Positions 56,901 to 64,000 of a stretch of 64,000 bases of DNA are shown one piece after another. The first letter of the stretch is position 1. Each line of letters begins with the position of its first letter. A program made the translations under genes and the position numbers. The notes beneath the pieces were generated by a model. The model saw nothing but the letters and a program-made list of their open reading frames with translations. It searched no databases and was not told the origin of the DNA. Origin of the DNA: Levilactobacillus yonginensis (lineage in GTDB: Bacteria; Bacillota; Bacilli; Lactobacillales; Lactobacillaceae); contig NZ_OZ061549.1 of NCBI RefSeq assembly GCF_964065165.1, positions 434,001-498,000 on the forward strand, in the 5' to 3' direction.

Positions 56901-59348
56901 GTGAGTGAAGGACAAAAAATTCAAGAGCTAACGTTGGAAGAAGTTATGGGCGACCGGTTCGGTCGTTATTCCAAATCAATCATTCAGGAACGGGCGCTTC
57001 CCGATATTCGGGACGGCTTAAAGCCCGTTCAACGGCGAATTCTGTTTGCCATGAACAAGGACGGCAATACCTACGACAAGGGATTCCGCAAGTCCGCTAA
57101 GTCTGTCGGAAATGTCATGGGTAACTTTCACCCCCACGGTGACAGTTCCATTTATGAAGCTCTGACACGAATGAGCCAGGACTGGAAGGTTCGGGAACCC
57201 CTCGTCGAAATGCACGGGAACAACGGGTCCATGGACGGGGATCCCGCAGCTGCCATGCGGTATACGGAAGCCCGCCTCAGTAAACTGGCGGGCGAGATGC
57301 TCCGTGACATCGATAAAGATACCGTGGAAATGGTCCTCAATTTTGATGATACTGAGTACGAGCCTACCGTCTTGCCAGCCCGGTTCCCCAACCTATTGGT
57401 CAACGGATCCACTGGGATTTCAGCGGGTTACGCCACCGAGATTCCACCGCACAATTTGGGTGAAGTTGTTGACGCTTTAGTCTACCTCCTAAGTCATCCC
57501 AAGGCTGAATTAGCTGAACTAATGACGTATGTTCAGGGACCAGACTTTCCAACTGGCGGGATCATCCAAGGGAAAGACGGCATCATCAAGGCCTACGAAA
57601 CTGGTCGGGGCCGGATCGTCGTGCGGTCCAAGACGAAGATTGAACCACTCCGTGGGAACAAGAGCCAGATTACGGTGACAGAAATCCCTTACGAAGTCAA
57701 TAAGGCTCAACTGGTCAAAAAAATCGATGAAATTCGGTTAAACAAAAAGGTTGAAGGCCTTGCCGAAGTCCGGGACGAAACTGACCGTGAAGGGTTACGC
57801 ATTGCCATTGAACTCAAACGTGATGCGGACGCTCAGGGGGTCTTGAACTACTTGTTTAAGAACACTGAGCTTCAAATCACGTACAACTTCAACATGGTGG
57901 CCATCAACCACCAACGGCCAGAACACGTGGGTCTCAAGACTATTCTGACAGCCTACCTAGAGCATCAACGCACGGTGATTACTAAGCGGACCCAGTACGA
58001 CCTACAAAAGGCACTGGACCGGCAACACATCGTTTTAGGGTTGATCAAGGCCTTGTCGATTCTTGATGAAGTTATCAAAACTATCCGGGCCAGTAAGGAC
58101 CGGCGTGATGCACGGGACAACCTGGTTAGTGCCTACGATTTCTCTGAGAAGCAAGCAGACGCCATTGTAGCCCTGCAACTCTACCGGTTGACCAACACCG
58201 ACGTGACGCAGTTAGAAGCCGAATCTGACAAGCTCACAGCCGCTATCGAAGAAGACCGGAAGATTTTGGCTGACCCTAAGACGCTGAACGCTGTTTTACG
58301 GAAAGAATTAAAGGCCGTTGCCAAGGAATACCGAAACCCTCGTCGGACTGAGATTCAAGATCAGATTGAAGACCTGAAGATCAAGACGACCGTCACGGTT
58401 GCCGACGAAGACGTCGTTGTTTTAGTGAGTCACGATGGTTACCTGAAACGTTCCGGTGTTCGTTCTTATACGGCTTCGGACCCTGAAGACAACGGGCTTA
58501 AAGATGAGGATTACCCAATCTTCATGCAACAATTGAGCACGTTGGATCACCTAATGATGTTCACTAGCAAAGGGAACCTGATTTACCGGCCCGTTCACGA
58601 AATAAGTGATGTGAAGTGGAAAGAAACCGGCGAACATATTTCTCAAACCATCGGCTTAGAATCTGATGAAGAAATTGTGGCCACTTACGCCTTTAAGACA
58701 TTGAAGGAAACCGGTCACTTCTTGATTGCAACCAGTGATGGGTACATCAAGCAGACCGCCTTCAAGGACCTGACACCAGGTCGGACGTATAAGAGTCGCG
58801 CCGCAGTCTACGAGAAGCTGAAGAGTCCGGACGCCCACGTCGTCCAGGTCAAATACCTGACGGAACCCGTTGAACAAGGCATTCTTTTAATTTCCAAGAA
58901 CGGTTACGCGTTGCGTTACACCTTAGATGAAGTTTCCATCAACGGGGCCCGGACCACCGGTGTCCGCTCCATGGATCTACGCGACGACGATGAGGTCGTT
59001 AACCTAGCTATGGTCACGGATAGTGATACAATTGCCATGGTTACCCAGCGGGGGGCCTTCAAACGATTGGCAATGAAGGAATTGTCAGTCACGAGTCGGG
59101 CTCGTCGGGGAGTAGTCGTCTTGCATGAATTAAAGCGTGAACCGCACCGAGTCGTCGACTTCATGACAATTCCAGCGGGGAACCCAGCCTTGGAGATTTT
59201 GACGGATAGAGAACGGACTCACGATGTCTTACCAACCGAGCATCCACTCAGTGGTCGTTACTCTAACGGCTCGTTCGTTGTGGATACCGACGTTGAGGGG
59301 ACACCAGTTCAGTTACGCCTCAAACCGACGGAACTAGTCTTGGAATAA
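56901..59348 (+). CDS. parC: DNA topoisomerase IV subunit A
   Basis: The 815-residue protein has the winged-helix quinolone-resistance region HPHGDSSIYEALTRMSQDWK with catalytic Y121 (MRYTEARL), the tower and coiled coil (to about 490), and a C-terminal β-pinwheel. The pinwheel lacks a perfect GyrA box, consistent with ParC. The Ser and Glu positions of the quinolone-resistance region are the usual wild-type residues. GTG start after AAAGGAG. Confidence 0.95.
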   Translation: MSEGQKIQELTLEEVMGDRFGRYSKSIIQERALPDIRDGLKPVQRRILFAMNKDGNTYDKGFRKSAKSVGNVMGNFHPHGDSSIYEALTRMSQDWKVREPLVEMHGNNGSMDGDPAAAMRYTEARLSKLAGEMLRDIDKDTVEMVLNFDDTEYEPTVLPARFPNLLVNGSTGISAGYATEIPPHNLGEVVDALVYLLSHPKAELAELMTYVQGPDFPTGGIIQGKDGIIKAYETGRGRIVVRSKTKIEPLRGNKSQITVTEIPYEVNKAQLVKKIDEIRLNKKVEGLAEVRDETDREGLRIAIELKRDADAQGVLNYLFKNTELQITYNFNMVAINHQRPEHVGLKTILTAYLEHQRTVITKRTQYDLQKALDRQHIVLGLIKALSILDEVIKTIRASKDRRDARDNLVSAYDFSEKQADAIVALQLYRLTNTDVTQLEAESDKLTAAIEEDRKILADPKTLNAVLRKELKAVAKEYRNPRRTEIQDQIEDLKIKTTVTVADEDVVVLVSHDGYLKRSGVRSYTASDPEDNGLKDEDYPIFMQQLSTLDHLMMFTSKGNLIYRPVHEISDVKWKETGEHISQTIGLESDEEIVATYAFKTLKETGHFLIATSDGYIKQTAFKDLTPGRTYKSRAAVYEKLKSPDAHVVQVKYLTEPVEQGILLISKNGYALRYTLDEVSINGARTTGVRSMDLRDDDEVVNLAMVTDSDTIAMVTQRGAFKRLAMKELSVTSRARRGVVVLHELKREPHRVVDFMTIPAGNPALEILTDRERTHDVLPTEHPLSGRYSNGSFVVDTDVEGTPVQLRLKPTELVLE

Positions 59349-59484
59349 GACAATCTGTGAGACTTTGCGAGCAGAAATCGTTGCGCTTTTAGTGTAAACG
59401 GCCTATCATATACAGTAATAGTAACCATTAGTTGGCAGGACGTTATTTAACGGACCCCGTCACAATGATAAGGAGCAAAAGCGG

Positions 59485-60444
59485 ATGAAGACGAAGCAGG
59501 AAAGCATTTTTTCTTCAAAAACCCTGACGTATTTCCTACAGCTTGCTGAGACGATGAACTATACGCAGGCTGCCCAGATTTTAGGCATCACGCAACCAGC
59601 ATTAACGCAGCAAATTAAGAAACTGGAACGAACGGTGGGCGCACCATTATTCTATTCAGTCGGTAAGAAACTGCGGTTATCCGATGCCGGATATACTATG
59701 CTTGACGCGACGCACAAGATTTATGGCATTCTCAACCAAGCCACTGACGAGATTCAACAATCGACCAGTGCCACGCAAGGTGAAATCAACATCGGGTTAC
59801 TGGCGTCTATGGAAGATGCTGTTTTTGAGGACTTTGCCATTCTGTCGTATCAGAACAATCCGGATCTCAAAATTTCCTTCCACATGCTAACCCGGAAAGA
59901 AATTTGGGAGCGTCTAGAAAACAACAAGATTGATTTGGCCATCATGTACCTGCCTGATGATTCCATTAAGAACTGGAAACCGTATGAATCGAAGAAAATT
60001 ATCTCCGATGACCTCTTGTTCATTCACCACGATGAACAGTTGGCCAAAAAGCGGCGAATCAAGTTCAAGGACACCACTGAGAACGTTTGGGCCATGTATC
60101 CAGATGGATACTACTTGAACCAAACGTTGCATGAAGCCTACAAGAATCAACTTGCTGATTTTCCCAAGAGTGTGGCGAACTTTACCACACCGACCCAGCT
60201 ACTCCATTTCTCCATGCAGACGCAATCCGCGACTGCATTACCAAATTCGTTTATGATTGGGCAGGACGACTTACCCAATACCTGGACGGCTCATTTCGAT
60301 CCAAATATTCGGTTCGACTTGGCCTTCGTCTTCCGGAAGGGTAAGGCAGAGATCCCCCGCATTAGTCACTTCTTGGCGCAGTTTGACCGGTACTTGCATA
60401 CCGACGATTACATTTCTCGCCTCAAACAACTTCGGAACCAATAA
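59485..60444 (+). CDS. LysR family transcriptional regulator
   Basis: The 319-residue protein has the N-terminal LysR winged HTH (TLTYFLQLAETMNYTQAAQILGITQPALTQQIKKLER) and a C-terminal periplasmic-binding-like effector domain (about 100-300). No target can be assigned. No divergent gene lies next to it, so the usual divergent target is missing; the nearest genes are parC upstream and ppaC downstream. AAGGAGC precedes the ATG. Confidence 0.88.
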   Translation: MKTKQESIFSSKTLTYFLQLAETMNYTQAAQILGITQPALTQQIKKLERTVGAPLFYSVGKKLRLSDAGYTMLDATHKIYGILNQATDEIQQSTSATQGEINIGLLASMEDAVFEDFAILSYQNNPDLKISFHMLTRKEIWERLENNKIDLAIMYLPDDSIKNWKPYESKKIISDDLLFIHHDEQLAKKRRIKFKDTTENVWAMYPDGYYLNQTLHEAYKNQLADFPKSVANFTTPTQLLHFSMQTQSATALPNSFMIGQDDLPNTWTAHFDPNIRFDLAFVFRKGKAEIPRISHFLAQFDRYLHTDDYISRLKQLRNQ

Positions 60445-60479
60445 CCTAAAAATATTATTTGTTAAAGGAGTTCTATCTA

Positions 60480-61409
60480 ATGAGTAAAGCATTAATTTTC
60501 GGTCACCAAAATCCAGATACGGACGCAATCGTTGCCGCTAAGGCTTACGCCTACTTCCAAACCCAAAAGGGACTGGATGTTGAAGCCGTTGCCTTGGGCG
60601 AACCTAACATGGAAACTAATTTCGTGTTAAATCACTTCGACGAACCAGCGCCACGGGTCATCAAAACTGCTTCTAACGAAGTTGACCACGTTATGTTAGT
60701 TGACCACAACGAGGCCCAGCAAAGTGTTGAAGACATCGACAAGGTGACGGTTACCCACGTCGTTGACCATCACCGTATCGCCAACTTTGAAACAAAGTTG
60801 CCTTTGTACTACCGGGCAGAACCCGTTGGCTGTGTCAGCACGATTTTGACCGAAATGTTCGACGAAGAAAAAATCGAAATTCCAGCTAAGTTAGCTGGTT
60901 TGATGCTTTCCGCTATCATTTCAGATACGTTGTTATTACAATCCCCAACGACGACTGACAAGGACCGCGAAGCAGTTCGTGCCTTGGCTGAAATTGCTGA
61001 CGTGGATGTTCAAAGCTACGGTATCGAAATGTTAAAGGCTGGGACTAACCTGGCAGCCAAGTCTGACAAAGAACTCATCGATGGTGACGCTAAATCATTC
61101 GACATGGGTGGTAAGAGCGTACGGATCGGCCAAATCAACACGGTCGACTTAGACGACGTTTTGTCCCGTCAAGCTGGTTTGGAAAAGGAAATGCAAGCTG
61201 AAATGGCCGCTGACGGCTACGACTTGTTCATTACCTTGGCTACCAACGTCTTGAACAGCGACTCAGAACTCATCGTTGCCGGTGAACCTAAGAGTGCTGT
61301 TGAAACAGCCTTTAACACCAAGCTGGAGAACAACCGGGCTAGCTTACCAGGCGTTGTTTCCCGGAAGAAGCAAGTGGTACCACCACTGACTGCTGCCTTC
61401 GAAGGCTAA
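60480..61409 (+). CDS. ppaC: Manganese-dependent inorganic pyrophosphatase
   Basis: Family II (DHH) pyrophosphatase. The 309-residue protein has [27 protein letters not shown], the DHH motif [11 protein letters not shown] and the C-terminal DHHA2 domain with the Arg-Lys signature [10 protein letters not shown]. The ATG at 60480 follows AAAGGAG; the frame opens at 60459 without a site. Codon use suggests high expression. Confidence 0.96.
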   Translation: MSKALIFGHQNPDTDAIVAAKAYAYFQTQKGLDVEAVALGEPNMETNFVLNHFDEPAPRVIKTASNEVDHVMLVDHNEAQQSVEDIDKVTVTHVVDHHRIANFETKLPLYYRAEPVGCVSTILTEMFDEEKIEIPAKLAGLMLSAIISDTLLLQSPTTTDKDREAVRALAEIADVDVQSYGIEMLKAGTNLAAKSDKELIDGDAKSFDMGGKSVRIGQINTVDLDDVLSRQAGLEKEMQAEMAADGYDLFITLATNVLNSDSELIVAGEPKSAVETAFNTKLENNRASLPGVVSRKKQVVPPLTAAFEG

Positions 61410-61433
61410 TTTAAGATAATTTACGATCTAACG

Positions 61434-61477
61434 AACACCTCTCGCCAGTTTTTAACCGGTCGGAGGTGTTTTTTTTA
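61434..61477 (+). terminator. Rho-independent terminator after ppaC
   Basis: AACACCTC with GAGGTGTT stem and a long T run. Confidence 0.92.
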
Positions 61478-61498
61478 CCCGCCTAAAATAAGATTCGC

Positions 61499-61504
61499 TA
61501 TAAT
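61499..61504 (+). promoter_or_regulatory. -10 element of the matrixin-like gene
   Basis: TATAAT about 53 bases upstream of the start codon. Only a weak -35 (TTTACC near 61475) with a long spacer is seen. Confidence 0.45.
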
Positions 61505-61556
61505 ACGGGTCGATGGTAGTCGTTAGGCATCTCCTTCAAGGGAGAGGGAAATATGC

Positions 61557-62129
61557 ATGACAAAAAACTGGTACCGGGGAATTTTTACCGCAGTTATCGC
61601 TGTTGGTCTGTTACTCACTCAGGTCGGGAATATTGTTGCTCTGGCAACGACTGCCACACCATTTGGTCCGGAACGCTTCGCGAGTGACCACGCCACGTAC
61701 GTGATTAACACCAAGTCCGCTTATTACCGGCGAATCTGGGAAGGCGCCATCGCTGCTTGGAATAAGACCGGCGCGTTTCATTTCAAACAAAGTTCAGCGG
61801 CCCACGCCCAAATTCAATTGTCGACGGCTTCGCAGTCTCAATCTGTATCAATGGGTCAAGATGTTGGGTTGACTGATTTCTGGTCTAGAAATGACTACTT
61901 GAAGTCTGTAAAGTCGACCTTAAACGGCCAGCTATTGCAGGAATACGGCTATTCACGTTCAGACGATTTACACGTAGCTGAACACGAATTAGGCCACACG
62001 ATGGGCTTAGGTCACAACCCATCCAGAAAGAGTGTCATGTACTACCGCAACCGCGATGAGGGAATCCAGAAAGTGGATATCCAAGCCGTTAAGCTCCGTT
62101 ACAAGTTACCGGCTGGCGAAGCAAGTTAG
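61557..62129 (+). CDS. Secreted matrixin-like zinc metalloprotease
   Basis: The 190-residue protein has an N-terminal signal peptide or anchor (about 8-33) and a compact metzincin catalytic domain. The motif HELGHTMGLGH (H143, E144, H147, G150, H153) fits HExxHxxGxxH, and M161 in SVMYY fits the Met-turn. The segment SAYYRRIWEGAIAAWNKTGAFHF is the usual matrixin N-terminal helix. It resembles predicted zinc proteases of lactobacilli (Zmp type). Substrate unknown, possibly surface or environmental proteins. GGGAGAGGG precedes the ATG. Confidence 0.9.
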   Translation: MTKNWYRGIFTAVIAVGLLLTQVGNIVALATTATPFGPERFASDHATYVINTKSAYYRRIWEGAIAAWNKTGAFHFKQSSAAHAQIQLSTASQSQSVSMGQDVGLTDFWSRNDYLKSVKSTLNGQLLQEYGYSRSDDLHVAEHELGHTMGLGHNPSRKSVMYYRNRDEGIQKVDIQAVKLRYKLPAGEAS

Positions 62130-62137
62130 GACTTTAG

Positions 62138-62180
62138 AACGTTACCATGGGGGCCGAGCTCTCAATGGTAACGTTTTTTT
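62138..62180 (+). terminator. Rho-independent terminator after the protease gene
   Basis: AACGTTACCAT with ATGGTAACGTT perfect stem and a T run. Confidence 0.92.
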
Positions 62181-62264
62181 AATCAAATTAGTTGTAATTT
62201 TGACAAACAAGCTTAAACTAGGAATAAGCTTATTAGTTGTGCACAATTGATTGGAGGAATCTGA

Positions 62265-62705
62265 ATGGCATCTCAAGAGAATCAGGCAGATTTAAAGAAA
62301 CGACTGACGGCTGAACAATTCGCCGTTACCCAGCACGCGGCCACAGAGGCGGCGTTCACTGGTGAGTACGATCAATTTTACGAACCTGGTATCTACGTCG
62401 ACGTAGTGAGTGGTCAACCATTGTTTAGCTCCACCGATAAGTATGACGCTGGTTGCGGTTGGCCATCCTTTACCAAACCGATCGACGCGGCCAACGTCAA
62501 AGAAAACACGGATCACTCGTTCGGTATGGTGCGACAAGAAGTCCGAAGTACCGACGCCGCATCCCATCTCGGGCACGTCTTCAACGACGGTCCCACAGAG
62601 GCCGGTGGTCTCCGCTACTGTATCAACTCCGCAGCGCTGAAGTTTATTCCAGCCAGTGAGTTAGAATCTAAAGGTTATCATGATTTTGAGCAACTCTTTA
62701 ACTAA
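62265..62705 (+). CDS. msrB: Peptide-methionine (R)-S-oxide reductase MsrB
   Basis: Repairs the R epimer of oxidised methionine. The 146-residue protein has [13 protein letters not shown] (C64), [25 protein letters not shown] with catalytic C119, and no CxxC zinc sites, as in many Gram-positive forms. AATTGATTGGAGG precedes the ATG. A TTGACA at 62200-62205 may be its -35, but no good -10 follows. Paired with msrA. Confidence 0.95.
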   Translation: MASQENQADLKKRLTAEQFAVTQHAATEAAFTGEYDQFYEPGIYVDVVSGQPLFSSTDKYDAGCGWPSFTKPIDAANVKENTDHSFGMVRQEVRSTDAASHLGHVFNDGPTEAGGLRYCINSAALKFIPASELESKGYHDFEQLFN

Positions 62706-62722
62706 ACAGGAAGGGTGAGTCG

Positions 62723-63244
62723 ATGAGTCAACTTGAAACAGCTATTTTTGCTGGCGGATGTTTTTGGTGCATGGTCCAACCGTTTGATACACAACCAGGC
62801 ATTGAATCCGTTATCTCCGGCTATACTGGTGGGCATACCGTTAATCCAACCTACGCTGAGGTTGCGAGCCACACCACCGGCCATACCGAAGCTGTTAAGA
62901 TTACATTCGATCCGGCCATCATCAGTTACGCGCAACTGGTTGAAATTTATTGGCGACAAACTGATCCCACGGACGCCAGCGGTCAGTTCCAAGACCGTGG
63001 TGACAGCTACCGCCCAGTTATCTACGTTAATAGTCCTGAGCAGCGTCGGGTAGCAGCAGCTTCTAAGACGCGCTTGGCAGCCAGTGAACGCTTCGATGAT
63101 CCGATTGTCACGACGATTGAGGATGCACAGCCGTTTTATCCCGCTGAGGAGGAACATCAGGACTTCTACAAACGTAATCCATTTCGTTATCAGATTGAAG
63201 AAATGGGTGGTCGCCAAGACTTTATCCAAAATAAATGGCGTTAA
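62723..63244 (+). CDS. msrA: Peptide-methionine (S)-S-oxide reductase MsrA
   Basis: Repairs the S epimer of oxidised methionine. The 173-residue protein has the active-site motif GGCFWC (C13, C16), [28 protein letters not shown] and [23 protein letters not shown]. No C-terminal recycling cysteines are seen. Starts 17 bases after msrB with AGGAAGGGTG; the two are probably one transcript. Confidence 0.95.
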   Translation: MSQLETAIFAGGCFWCMVQPFDTQPGIESVISGYTGGHTVNPTYAEVASHTTGHTEAVKITFDPAIISYAQLVEIYWRQTDPTDASGQFQDRGDSYRPVIYVNSPEQRRVAAASKTRLAASERFDDPIVTTIEDAQPFYPAEEEHQDFYKRNPFRYQIEEMGGRQDFIQNKWR

Positions 63245-63290
63245 TACCCATTCTGTATGCTACAATTATGGGTAAAGGATGGTGTTTGTA

Positions 63291-63734
63291 GTGGGATATG
63301 TACGTCATTTACGGCAACAAGTTGGTCAGGAACCCTTAATTGTGGTTGGTTCCGCAGCGGTCGTTTGTCGTCAGCAGCAACTCTTGTTGATCAAACGCAC
63401 AGATAATTTGCTTTGGGGACTGCCAGCCGGGTCCAAGGAACTCAATGAAAGTGTTGAGGACACGGCACGGCGTGAATTACGGGAGGAAGCTGGCTTAATC
63501 GCAACTGATGCCAAACTCATGACGGTCGCCAGTGGTTCAGGCATGCAATACACGTATCCAAACGGCGATCCGATTGATTCAGTCACAGTTGTCTATGCGT
63601 TAACGGTGACTGGTGAAGCACAGCCGGATAACGTCGAGACTAGCTCAGCCAAATTTTTTGACCTGCAGCGGTTACCAGAAAATCTAACGCCACTGACGAA
63701 ACAAATCCTACGAGAGCTCACACTAATCAAATAA
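63291..63734 (+). CDS. Nudix hydrolase
   Basis: The 147-residue protein has a complete Nudix box, GSKELNESVEDTARRELREE with AGL following, which coordinates the metal for pyrophosphate cleavage of a nucleoside-diphosphate-linked compound. The N-terminal strands (VGSAAVVCRQQQLLLIKR) fit the fold. Substrate unknown. The GTG at 63291 is chosen because AAAGGATGG lies about 9 bases upstream; the ATG at 63279 sits inside that site. Confidence 0.88.
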   Translation: MGYVRHLRQQVGQEPLIVVGSAAVVCRQQQLLLIKRTDNLLWGLPAGSKELNESVEDTARRELREEAGLIATDAKLMTVASGSGMQYTYPNGDPIDSVTVVYALTVTGEAQPDNVETSSAKFFDLQRLPENLTPLTKQILRELTLIK

Positions 63735-63743
63735 CGTAAAACT

Positions 63744-63795
63744 AATCAGCAAATTGAGACGTTGTAAGTTAGCGTTTCAATTTGCTGATTTTTTC
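63744..63795 (+). terminator. Rho-independent terminator after the Nudix gene
   Basis: AATCAGCAAATTGA with TCAATTTGCTGATT stem, extended by ACG/CGT, and a TTTTTT run. The remaining bases to 64000 are A+T-rich with a GCTGCTA/TAGCAGC hairpin near 63955-63978 and no visible gene. Confidence 0.92.
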
Positions 63796-64000
63796 TTGCT
63801 AATTAAGGTTGATGAGTCTGAGACTAGCTTTTGGGTCTACTTTCGATAATATATATTATGTAAAGTAGAATAAATTTTCGATTTATAATTGAAGAATGAC
63901 CATTCCCTTTCTTTTACATGTGTTGTTATTTTTTTGCAACGTTACTTATATACTTGCTGCTAAAAAACATAGCAGCTAAGTTGCACAGCAAGTTACTGAC

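Overview
The window comes from a low-to-moderate G+C Gram-positive bacterium of the family Lactobacillaceae. Gene content and order (trmK-Nif3-pepT-clpB; dnaE...pyk; cvfB-xerD-ribT-scpA-scpB-rluB; rbgA-rnhB-dprA-topA-xerC-hslV-hslU; plsY/parE-parC) are those of a Lactobacillus-type chromosome. The slot between dnaE and pyk, where homofermentative lactobacilli usually carry pfkA, holds a small transaldolase. Together with the roughly 50% G+C this suggests an obligately heterofermentative genus such as Levilactobacillus. The genus is inferred, not proven.

Layout: 1-80 tail of an unrecognised gene; 657-6214 trmK, Nif3, pepT, clpB (with a CtsR operator); 6521-12711 dnaE, transaldolase, pyk; 13798-18076 cvfB, xerD, ribT, scpAB, rluB; 18086-18947 FMN riboswitch and riboflavin transporter ribU; 19447-24731 YpbB-like protein, recQ/recS, LysM protein, cmk, rpsA; 24828-28710 der, hup, TPR protein; 28842-29735 YitT (minus); 29911-34509 cca, ABC-F, thyA, dfrA; 35257-35898 hemolysin-III (minus); 36052-38763 DegV, GDSL hydrolase, YpmS, YozE; 39123-44135 an accessory island with secreted proteins, an intact IS256-family element with target duplication, a 65-base hairpin and flanking 33-bp repeats; 44373-52294 rbgA, rnhB, dprA, topA, xerC, hslVU; 52385-53260 LacX/GalM-type epimerase; 54007-54630 plsY (minus); 54896-59348 parE-parC with a LexA box in the promoter; 59485-63734 LysR regulator, ppaC, secreted matrixin-like protease, msrB, msrA, Nudix hydrolase.

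Most genes are housekeeping: replication and chromosome segregation (dnaE, scpAB, xerC, xerD, topA, parEC, hup), translation and ribosome assembly (rpsA, der, rbgA, cca, trmK, rluB), proteolysis and stress (clpB, hslVU, msrA/B), nucleotide metabolism (thyA, dfrA, cmk, ppaC).

The most unusual content is intergenic. A family of about 180-190 bp structured repeats occurs ten times, with one extra half copy and one remnant arm. Every copy folds into an outer stem plus internal hairpins whose sequences differ between copies but remain self-complementary, around conserved junction motifs and conserved internal mismatches. In four gene gaps the copies come as facing pairs (plus sense on the left, minus sense on the right) with unrelated spacers. 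This looks like a structured RNA or DNA element family that I cannot match to anything I know. No tRNA, rRNA, CRISPR array or prophage was seen.
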